Of a stretch of DNA of 64,000 nucleotides, positions 57,210 through 64,000 are shown one piece after another. How positions within the stretch are numbered: the first letter of the stretch is position 1; the number at the start of each line of letters is the position of its first letter. A program made the position numbers and the translations under genes. The DNA comes from Tritrichomonas foetus (taxonomy: Eukaryota; Parabasalia; Tritrichomonadida; Tritrichomonadidae), in assembly GCA_001839685.1 (NCBI GenBank), contig MLAK01000743.1:1-64000 (forward strand). The letters run 5' to 3'. The notes beneath the pieces are model-generated. The model saw only the letters and a list, made by a program, of their open reading frames with translations, did no database searches and had not been told where the DNA came from.

Positions 57210-58517
57210 ATGGGAACAAATTACTCACAGCCTCCACGCGGATACCAATATTCTACACAACAGTTCGATAACGAAACAAGCATTATAGAGGTTGAACCAG
57301 ATTTCAAATCATTTTATCAACTCTATAATAATAATTATCAAAATATGAAGAATTTGCCTTACTTACTACGATCTATTAACGGAGAACTAATTACTTATTC
57401 ATACGAAAAATGTTTTAAGATCTGCCAAAGCATTCATTCCTTTTTATGTTCTCATCAAATGAAGCCAAATTCGACAATCGCCGTTTATTCAAAGTCATCA
57501 TTCGAATCACAAATTATCTGCGATGTTGCTTTGTTATTTGGTCATCACCTTTTGCTCTCATCGCCAACTTCACAAGCGCCAGATAAATTTGCCCAGTCAA
57601 TTCGCAATTTTTCGCCTTTTGCTGTTTTTTGTTCTACAGAAAATGCATATCATATTTCAAAATTCGTATCAAACATCCAATTTATAACAGACACAGATTC
57701 CAAATTTAATTCATTTCATAAAATTTCAGAATTTTCTACGAAATACTCCACTCCAGAGGCAAAAACAACAAATGAACCATGCATCACATTTTTAGCTTCT
57801 CCTACAAATACAAACTCCGAAAATGTAACAATTTCCAGTTATGATATGCTCACGTTTCTTTCATCTTGGTCTGAAAAGCTGAAACTCTGTCGTGATGCAA
57901 CAATTGCAGTTTTACTACCGTCAGATGATAATGTTGCTCGTTTAGTGAATATGTTGTGTATTTATAATCACTCCAAACTTTGTTTTCCAAATTCCCTTGA
58001 TTCTGTGAAAGAGTTTAATCCAACACATATCTTTTTATCAGAAGATATTGTCAATAAAGAAACCAGTGAAATTAACAAACAAATTGCTGATTCTTCTTTC
58101 TTCACTCGAAGCTACTACAATCTTCATTATTTCTGGAAAAACACATGGGTGAGTTGGGGAAGTGCAGCTCCAAATTCAGACAAGAAAATATTTATCAAAT
58201 ACCAAAAGGATTTGGGACAGGACTTCCATTTCGCATTTTGCACTGGAAACCTTCCAAAGGATGTTCATGAAAATTGGATTGTGAGATATGGAAAACCTCT
58301 AAGTACTGTATTTATTCCATCAAAATGGGGAAACGTTGGTGCTTCATTGCCATGCGACGTTCGATTTATAAAATACGGAACTTTGGGCGGTCCTGTCGAA
58401 AATAGCATTTCAATTGATAATGAAAATGGTCAAATATTTAGCAGATTAAATGGACAGCGAATTTGCAAGTGTGGATTTTGGGACGAAGAAGGCTCCCTTG
58501 TCATTGATTCTAAATAA
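57210..58517 (+). CDS. Degenerate acyl-CoA synthetase-like protein, N-myristoylation motif
   Basis: 435 residues, about two-thirds the length of long-chain acyl-CoA synthetases. The N-terminus MGTNYSQPP fits N-myristoylation (Gly2, Ser6). The ANL (AMP-binding) pattern is recognisable: LITYSYEKCFKICQSIHSFLCSHQMKPNSTIAVYSKSS near the start, FGHHLLLSSPTSQA in the middle, and GNVGASLPCDVRFIKYG...GQIFSRLNGQR...GFWDEEGSLVIDSK at the end. The ATP-binding TSGTTG-PK is replaced by FLASPTNTNSENV, the YGxTE and TGD motifs are not found, and the mobile C-terminal domain with its catalytic Lys is missing. Adenylation is therefore very unlikely. It may be a membrane-tethered acyl-lipid-binding or regulatory protein. 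It is divergent from the pseudophosphatase gene. Confidence 0.72.
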   Translation: MGTNYSQPPRGYQYSTQQFDNETSIIEVEPDFKSFYQLYNNNYQNMKNLPYLLRSINGELITYSYEKCFKICQSIHSFLCSHQMKPNSTIAVYSKSSFESQIICDVALLFGHHLLLSSPTSQAPDKFAQSIRNFSPFAVFCSTENAYHISKFVSNIQFITDTDSKFNSFHKISEFSTKYSTPEAKTTNEPCITFLASPTNTNSENVTISSYDMLTFLSSWSEKLKLCRDATIAVLLPSDDNVARLVNMLCIYNHSKLCFPNSLDSVKEFNPTHIFLSEDIVNKETSEINKQIADSSFFTRSYYNLHYFWKNTWVSWGSAAPNSDKKIFIKYQKDLGQDFHFAFCTGNLPKDVHENWIVRYGKPLSTVFIPSKWGNVGASLPCDVRFIKYGTLGGPVENSISIDNENGQIFSRLNGQRICKCGFWDEEGSLVIDSK

Positions 58518-59006
58518 AAATATTTTTTTTATCAAAAAAAGCAATGAATTTTTATTTTTTTATTTCCGAGCAATATTCGAAGAGAAAATATCTTTATTCT
58601 ATTTGTTTCTATGCAATGAGATTTCTCTAGTATAATAAAATTTGTATGATATATATAAAATAATAAATAAACATGTAGAAATCATTTTTACAATGATATA
58701 TATGAATACAACTTGAATTTATTCCTTTTTTTTTTTTTTTTCATGAAGTAAATCAATCAATTAAAAGTCGCGCTCCTACTTGAAAAATGGCGATTTATCT
58801 TTTAATGAAACAGCAAATGAATGTTTTAACTAAGTATAGAAAGATGGATATCTTGTTGACGAACAATAAAGTTAACTGTTTCTATCAAAAAGAGACAAAT
58901 CGTTCAAACTTTTTGATTAACAATTGAAAAAGTAGGAAATCGTAATATTCTATTGGATGTGGTGGCATTGAAATATCATTTCACTTTTTTTTTTATTTCG
59001 AACGAA
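58518..59006. other. Spacer before aldo-keto reductase gene
   Basis: 489 AT-rich bases with a ~14-base T run near 58730. The last bases carry TCATTTCACTTTT, an initiator-like site. The AKR frame opens at 58953 from a TTG, but this part adds no family sequence. Confidence 0.5.
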
Positions 59007-59936
59007 ATGCAAACATTCCCAAGAAATGGGCTTGGAACTTTGAATATGCCAAATGATGAAAAAGGAACAGAAGCAGTCAGGTGTGCAATTGAGGACGCTG
59101 GCTATCGAATGATCGATTGTGCGGTGATGTATCGAAATCATGAAGCAGTTGGGCGTGCCCTACATGATGTTTTAAGTCGTGGTGTAGTTAAACGTGAAGA
59201 ATTATGGGTTACTACGAAGTTACCAAATTACAAACACAAACCAGAAGATGTTGAAGCCGAATGTCGTCAAAATTTGAAGGATTTACAACTTGATTATCTT
59301 GATCTTTATTTGATTCATTGGCCATTTTCACATGAAGAGCCAGACACACAGCAATTAATCGCTTTTCCATTAGACGATTATGGCGCAATTGTTCAATCAC
59401 ATGTTCCTTTAATCGACACGTGGAATGCAATGGAGAAGCTTGTTGAAAAAGGATTAGTTAAGCATATTGGCCTATGCAACACAACAATCGAAATGCTTGA
59501 AAAGCTTCGTTATGATCCACGTGTGAAAATTCAACCGTTCGTAAATCAAGTTGAATGTCATTTATACATGCAACAAGAACCACTAATTGATTATTGCACA
59601 AAAAGGAACATTTATATTACAGCATTCTTCTTATTTGGTGGTGATGGTCACATTCCAGGTCCACGTTTACTTGAAGATCCAATTTTGAATGAAGTTGCAA
59701 AAGAAGTTGGACAGCCAGTTGGTTCAATTGCAATCAAATTTATCTTGAATTTATCACCAATTATGGCTGTTATTGTTAAAAGTTCTTCCTTATCACATCA
59801 GAAAGTTAATTTGAATACTGATTTTGAATTGACTCCTGAACAAATGGATAGATTACGTACATGTCAACGTTGTTTCAGATTCGCTAATGTGATTGAAGCA
59901 ATCTACAAGTCAAATGTTTTCAGTGATGCCTACTGA
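59007..59936 (+). CDS. Aldo-keto reductase
   Basis: 309 residues from the ATG at 59007, the size of a typical AKR barrel. The catalytic tetrad is complete: D37 and Y42 (IDCAVMYRNHEAVG), K71 (WVTTKLPN) and H104 (YLIHWP). Barrel hallmarks such as DLQLDYLDLYLIHWP, KHIGLCNTTIEMLEKL, FVNQVECHLYMQQEPLIDYC and the C-terminal IKFILNLSPIMAVIVKSSSLSHQKVNLNTDFELT are present. The K/S near IVKSSS would contact NADPH. It reduces aldehydes or ketones in the cytoplasm; the substrate is unknown. One oddity: the usual S-PLG loop in strand 7 reads TAFFLFGGDGHIPG. A longer TTG-started frame is rejected. Confidence 0.93.
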   Translation: MQTFPRNGLGTLNMPNDEKGTEAVRCAIEDAGYRMIDCAVMYRNHEAVGRALHDVLSRGVVKREELWVTTKLPNYKHKPEDVEAECRQNLKDLQLDYLDLYLIHWPFSHEEPDTQQLIAFPLDDYGAIVQSHVPLIDTWNAMEKLVEKGLVKHIGLCNTTIEMLEKLRYDPRVKIQPFVNQVECHLYMQQEPLIDYCTKRNIYITAFFLFGGDGHIPGPRLLEDPILNEVAKEVGQPVGSIAIKFILNLSPIMAVIVKSSSLSHQKVNLNTDFELTPEQMDRLRTCQRCFRFANVIEAIYKSNVFSDAY

Positions 59937-60332
59937 AAAGCAAAAAAATTATCCTCAATCTAAAAAATAAACGAAAGCTAAAGCAAAATTAATTCATTAT
60001 TTTTTGGATATAAATTTAAGATCATATTCTGTTTTCATTTAATTTTTATCTATGTTTTGAATATTATATGAGTACTTTTTAATTAATTTTATGAATATAT
60101 GAAATGAATCATTGCCGGTAAACACAATAGAAATATGGATTGACTTCTCTTTTCAATCTTCATGTAACTTAAACATATCTTGTGAGAAGGTACTAAACCC
60201 TTCTTGGTGATTGAGTTTTCTTAATGAAGAAATAATTGTTAGCTTTATATCCAGTTAACCAAATAATCTAAACTCGTTGAGAATAAACGGTCTCCAAAAT
60301 TCGTTAAAGGAAAATCTTATTCAAAATCTTTC
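59937..60332. other. Spacer, nothing distinct
   Basis: 396 AT-rich bases. AAAAAATAAACG shortly after the AKR stop may serve polyadenylation. TTCATG directly at the next gene's start is initiator-like. No ORF. Confidence 0.5.
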
Positions 60333-61241
60333 ATGAGCAGAGTTTCCACCGCAAAACCACAGTCATCACTTGGTTACCGCTCTAAAGCAACAGCCCAAGA
60401 CGTTATGTCTCGCCCAGGCACTCGCCAACGGTTTGCAAAAACGCAGCAGCCAGAAGTAAAGCCCGCCCAAGTCCACGAGCTGAAACTTCAAACGCAACAA
60501 ATTAAACAACAAACAAAAGTTTTGAGGACACAATTAAAACGAACGGAATTTCAAATAAGTTCACAAACAAACGCGATTAATAAAACTTTCGAGCAATCTT
60601 CCGAAAAACCACAAACGACAACTATCCATGCCTATACAATTCCAAACATTAAGCGAAATATTGAAGGCGCACAGAACACGCTTGAAAATTTGAAAGTCCA
60701 AATCAAGCAGGCTGAAAATGACGATAAGACTTCAACTGTTGAAGAATTAGAAGAAGAACTTAAAATAACGTATTGTGAATACCAAAGATTGGCAAAGGCT
60801 CTTCAGGATAAGAAGACTGAAGCCAACCACTACGATAAGCAATTGACAGAGGCTGAGTACCGTGCCTCCAATCCCCACATCACTGAACTAAAAGCTGCAA
60901 TCAGGGACATTCGCTCACAGAATGCCTCACTAAGAGATAAAGCAAACGCCTATCAAATTAAGATAGAAAAAATGAAAATCGAGCAGGCGATTGTCGAGCA
61001 TCAAAAAAATAAAGTTCCAACAAGGAAAACAATGGATGACCTCGAAGTTGAAAGAGCTGAACAGAATCAAAGAATGAATGAATTGTGTAATGAACTGAAT
61101 GAAGAAGCTGAACAGCACGACAAAAATGTCGCTGAACTCACAGAAATAATAGAAGAAATGAAAATGAAAATATCGAATAAATTGACAGGCGAAGAACCAG
61201 AAAATACAAAACAAAATGGTGAAGAGGAAACAGAATTATAA
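60333..61241 (+). CDS. Coiled-coil protein, probable cytoskeletal
   Basis: 302 residues. Residues 1-45 are basic and disordered (SRVSTAKPQSSLGYRSKA, SRPGTRQRFAKTQQP). Residues ~48-290 are nearly continuous coiled coil rich in E, K, Q, N and L (for example VHELKLQTQQIKQQTKVLRTQLKR; ELEEELKITYCEYQRLAKALQDKK), with a break near HAYTIPN. The C-terminus is acidic (EEETEL). The combination of basic head and long coil is common in axonemal and microtubule-associated proteins, but I cannot name a family. Codon use is coding-like with C-ending codons frequent in the 5' half. Confidence 0.72.
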   Translation: MSRVSTAKPQSSLGYRSKATAQDVMSRPGTRQRFAKTQQPEVKPAQVHELKLQTQQIKQQTKVLRTQLKRTEFQISSQTNAINKTFEQSSEKPQTTTIHAYTIPNIKRNIEGAQNTLENLKVQIKQAENDDKTSTVEELEEELKITYCEYQRLAKALQDKKTEANHYDKQLTEAEYRASNPHITELKAAIRDIRSQNASLRDKANAYQIKIEKMKIEQAIVEHQKNKVPTRKTMDDLEVERAEQNQRMNELCNELNEEAEQHDKNVAELTEIIEEMKMKISNKLTGEEPENTKQNGEEETEL

Positions 61242-61575
61242 TTTGATTTGATTTAATAAATATATGAGAATACACTTCATTATAGATTTTTCTTTCTTTT
61301 TCTTTTTTAGTTTCTAATTCTTTTATATATATATAATCTTTTGTTGATTCTATTTATTTTTGGTGACACTCCAATATTATTCGATCGTTCAAACAATTTT
61401 ATTTTCTAGAAAATAAAACCCAGCAATTACTAAACAATAGTTGGACCAACTCACCCAAATATATCAAAATTATGGGAAAATAATAAATAATAAGAAACGT
61501 ATTTAACCTTTAATACATTTATTAATAATATTATATTTAAAATGAACGTTTATAACACATCTTGGTAATTATTTC
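61242..61575. other. Convergent spacer, nothing seen
   Basis: 334 AT-rich bases including a TATATATATATA run near 61324. No gene or repeat of note. Confidence 0.5.
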
Positions 61576-63939
61576 TTATTTCGCTCTGATCGCCCATCCA
61601 CCAACACCTTTTTCTTTCGCCTCATCTTCAAGCTTAGCTAAAGCAGTATCATTTCTTTTATTAAGCTTCACAAGCCCATCTTGAACAAAAAAGCTAATCA
61701 AATTTCCATTTTGAGTTGGATCAAATAAATTCACCTGGGGTACAACCCCTCTGAATGTTTCAACCTTCACTTCAAAAATGCACTTTTGATCAAAGAAATT
61801 CCAAATAAACTTTGTCGCAATGTCATTAAATTCACTGTATTCATCAATATCATCAAAAAGACATTCACTATCGGATTTTATAGATGATGTTTCGCTGGTG
61901 AATGGAAGACAATCGTTTAGTTCGACGAAAACAGCTTGTGGAGGAATTTTTGAGATAGTTTGAGGACAATTGTAGAATTCACCAACAGCAACTGGGAAAA
62001 CAAAACCATAATCAACTAAAATATAATGTGATGATACATTATTAACTCTACCACGATAAAGTTTTCCATTTACATTGATTATATACATTTCACGTGATTT
62101 TGGTTTTGCATCAAATTTCTGAAGTTGGGCTTGAATGAGAGAAGTTTGGATTTGTGACATTATTTCAGATTGAAATTGCAAAATAAATCGTGTTAGTGAT
62201 AAAACACGAGACACAATTACATTTTTGTTAGTTTTGAAAGAATTCAGTTCAATTTTTGGGAAAGAGTCAAAAATCCCGAATTTTTTAGAATTCGCCGTGT
62301 TTTCAGCATTAATTAATGGTTGCTGAGTGAATTTTACAGAAGAGATCGCATACCCATGAACGAGTAAAGTCGCTCGGATATCTTCTTTGGAAGAAAGCTC
62401 AAGAATTGTAAGATCTGTTTGTATTTCAACATCCTTATATAAAAATTTGTGTTGGAGTTCCATGATTGCTTGGAAAGTGTGAAAAACACAAAAATCTGTT
62501 GTTTTTAATCCTTGTAATGAATAGTTTTTCAATGAATCATCAACAAAAATTGAAAGCTCAGTCGGCGATAATATTTCATGTATAATTCCAATTTTTGAAC
62601 CGCTACTAATATTGCTATTGTTATTATTTGTGTCTATGGAGTGGATGCCAAGTTTGTTGGATGATGCAGAATCATAAGCATGTTTAAGCTCATTGAAGTA
62701 AGGAGATAATCCCATTATTCGAGATTTAGAAATGGTAGCATATCCTTCTTTAACCATAAAAATATTCAAGTTTACACCTGAAACTTTTACAGTTCCATAG
62801 ATTTCCCCATCGTTATCGATTACAACATCAACATTTACGATTTGGTTTAAAATTTTATTCCGTAAAATCCTAAAAGCTTCAATTCCTCCTTTTTCAAAAT
62901 TTGTTGAAAAATCAAATTTTGGAATATTTATATAAGCAAGAACGATTTTTCGTTCATCATCACCACTTTTTGGATCAGCGATTATAAACGAGCAGGACGA
63001 TAAAATTTTAGTCACTTTTCCTTGAAATTCATGATCGCATTTATTTTTAATTTTGGATATCCTTCTTAGTTCTTGTTCTTCATTCAAAAAGTGAGAAGTG
63101 ATCTCATTAATTGTTACAAAATGGTTTTGCAACAACAAAGTCGCCAAGTCGAAATTCCGAATCGACATTGAAACGATTGGCGGTGAGTTGATTGAGCGTT
63201 GAAGAACCCTAACGTTTACTTTATGAAAGAGGATCCTTTCTCCGAGAAATCTGTTAAATTCGTCTGATCGATTTGATGATCGACCAATTTTGGTAATTCC
63301 TGCGATTTCGACATCAATGGCCGGCTCAAGAAGTCTGAATGTGAAGTCACTATTAATTGAAATTATGACGGACTCAAATTCGTTTGAAACGCTTGGATCA
63401 ATTGGAGGATTGGGATTTCCCCATATTCCTAATTTGTTAATGTATGCAGCCTCTTGAAGCTGCTCGTATCTGTTCATCCACTGCTGGTTCTGAATTGGCG
63501 AATTTTTCCGAATTCTGGCGAATCCGTTTTGTATGAGAAAAGCGTCCAAATCCTCGTTTAGATCGTCGATGAGGCGAACAGAATTGACACAAACCGGTAT
63601 TTGGCCAAGAGTTTGATGTGTAAACGTTTTTATGACATCGCTGGAAAATTTATTTGACGATTTTTTATTTTGTGAATTTGATTGAGACGCCGAAGGTAAA
63701 TCGATTTGTGGTCCAATTAAAACACGTTTGTTTTCGATATGTTCGCGCAGGAAGTTGAGAGACTCTATTGCAAAAGGATCATTAACTGCAGTATTTAAAA
63801 ACATTGGGAATTGGGGAGCGCAGGCAACAGGAAGAAGAATAACACCGTATTTATTACTTTGATCACAGTATCGAACAAGTAAGGTGTCTCCTGTAAGGAC
63901 AGCAAGAACATATGCACTCGAATTCTCGCTTCCAGACAT
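61576..63939 (-). CDS. SND1: Tudor-SN (SND1)-like protein
   Basis: 787 residues from the ATG at 63937-63939; the frame extends nine codons further from a TTG. Four staphylococcal-nuclease-like (OB-fold) domains are visible at about 8-185, 190-310, 320-455 and 460-590, with SN-type helices and lines such as LRNKILNQIVNVDVV and GYATISKSRIMGLSPYFNELKHAYDSASSNKLGI. A Tudor domain at ~625-690 (GKLYRGRVNNVSSHYILVDYGFVFPV) follows, and a partial fifth SN domain closes the protein (EFNDIATKFIWNFFDQKCIFEVKVE to the end). This is the SND1 order; it is shorter than the usual ~900 residues. Tudor-SN binds structured or edited RNA and acts in splicing, RNA decay and stress granules. Catalytic SN residues are not obvious by eye. 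The promoter lies in the last 61 bases of the window. Confidence 0.9.
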   Translation of the reverse strand: MSGSENSSAYVLAVLTGDTLLVRYCDQSNKYGVILLPVACAPQFPMFLNTAVNDPFAIESLNFLREHIENKRVLIGPQIDLPSASQSNSQNKKSSNKFSSDVIKTFTHQTLGQIPVCVNSVRLIDDLNEDLDAFLIQNGFARIRKNSPIQNQQWMNRYEQLQEAAYINKLGIWGNPNPPIDPSVSNEFESVIISINSDFTFRLLEPAIDVEIAGITKIGRSSNRSDEFNRFLGERILFHKVNVRVLQRSINSPPIVSMSIRNFDLATLLLQNHFVTINEITSHFLNEEQELRRISKIKNKCDHEFQGKVTKILSSCSFIIADPKSGDDERKIVLAYINIPKFDFSTNFEKGGIEAFRILRNKILNQIVNVDVVIDNDGEIYGTVKVSGVNLNIFMVKEGYATISKSRIMGLSPYFNELKHAYDSASSNKLGIHSIDTNNNNSNISSGSKIGIIHEILSPTELSIFVDDSLKNYSLQGLKTTDFCVFHTFQAIMELQHKFLYKDVEIQTDLTILELSSKEDIRATLLVHGYAISSVKFTQQPLINAENTANSKKFGIFDSFPKIELNSFKTNKNVIVSRVLSLTRFILQFQSEIMSQIQTSLIQAQLQKFDAKPKSREMYIINVNGKLYRGRVNNVSSHYILVDYGFVFPVAVGEFYNCPQTISKIPPQAVFVELNDCLPFTSETSSIKSDSECLFDDIDEYSEFNDIATKFIWNFFDQKCIFEVKVETFRGVVPQVNLFDPTQNGNLISFFVQDGLVKLNKRNDTALAKLEDEAKEKGVGGWAIRAK

Positions 63940-64000
63940 TCGAATTGAAATTTCAGAATTTTTCAATAAAGGCGAAAATAAGGTGATTTCTTTTGAAGAT
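63940..64000 (-). other. Upstream flank of Tudor-SN gene, window edge
   Basis: 61 bases upstream of the chosen ATG. AAGGTGAT (near the AAGGTGAA motif) occurs at ~63982-63989, about 45 bases upstream of the start. The upstream neighbour is outside the window. Confidence 0.4.

Noticed and set aside
58953..59006. 18-residue extension of the aldo-keto reductase
   Set aside because: TTG start, poly-F sequence, and an initiator-like site within it.
1..64000. Spliceosomal introns of the trichomonad type (GTATGT ... ACTAACACACAG)
   Set aside because: No full 3' consensus was found by eye, and all named genes read without interruption.
1..64000. tRNA, rRNA, snRNA or CRISPR loci
   Set aside because: No B-box-like GGTTCGAATCC, U6-like core, rRNA-like stretch or regularly spaced repeats were seen; a covariance search would be needed to exclude small RNAs.

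Overview
The window looks like nuclear DNA of a deep-branching, flagellated, intron-poor eukaryote, most likely a parabasalid (trichomonad), with Tritrichomonas foetus or a relative as the leading guess. What I see: AT-rich DNA, about 30 uninterrupted and often long ORFs, 87-150 bp divergent spacers, and TCA-type initiator-like motifs a few bases before many start codons (clearest in front of the importin-like gene at 48049: TCACTTCTCTC, close to the known Trichomonas vaginalis initiator). There is no operon structure and no recognisable intron, tRNA, rRNA or CRISPR. The species call is inference.

Layout. 0.5-16 kb: the axonemal DM10 protein EFHC1, a coiled-coil protein, the PI3-kinase scaffold VPS15 with a degenerate kinase site, a type I surface protein, a PP2A/PP4/PP6-type phosphatase, a minisatellite with an assembly gap, an Aurora kinase, and an ankyrin/zinc-finger protein. 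16-27 kb: a MIF4G (eIF4G-like) scaffold with an eIF4E-binding-like motif, a 1,096 bp transposable element (copy 1), an Sfi1-like Trp/IQ repeat protein, a TRAPPC14-like protein and a GT31-like glycosyltransferase. 27-44 kb: axonemal CFAP52, an Asn-rich repeat protein, a TMEM249-like two-pass protein, a polytopic membrane protein, transposable element copy 2, an EPL1-domain protein, a second glycosyltransferase, gap-containing repeat-like DNA and a beta-helix protein. 44-64 kb: an importin-beta-like karyopherin divergent from a TFIIIC-subunit-like gene, an LRR protein, an SLC35F transporter, a degenerate TBC protein, a Rho/Rac GTPase, a divergent pair of pseudoenzymes (dead PPP phosphatase and dead acyl-CoA synthetase), an aldo-keto reductase, a coiled-coil protein and Tudor-SN.

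How the genes fit together. Three encode likely axoneme or basal-body parts (EFHC1, CFAP52, Sfi1-like); several belong to membrane traffic (VPS15, TRAPPC14-like, TBC, Rho/Rac, SLC35F); others to translation, transcription and chromatin (MIF4G, TFIIIC-like, EPL1, Tudor-SN). The order looks like ordinary housekeeping mosaic rather than a functional cluster.

Most notable: two 99% identical 1,096 bp elements with matching terminal inverted repeats and target-site duplications; four enzyme-fold proteins lacking catalytic residues (VPS15, TBC, PPP, acyl-CoA synthetase), two of them divergently transcribed from one 98 bp spacer; a recurrent TTNACCT motif near starts; several intergenic gene relics; and two 19-bp-period minisatellites, each next to the 3' end of a PPP-family gene. 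The supplied reading frames in several genes began at TTG or GTG; for a eukaryote I moved these starts to the first in-frame ATG.
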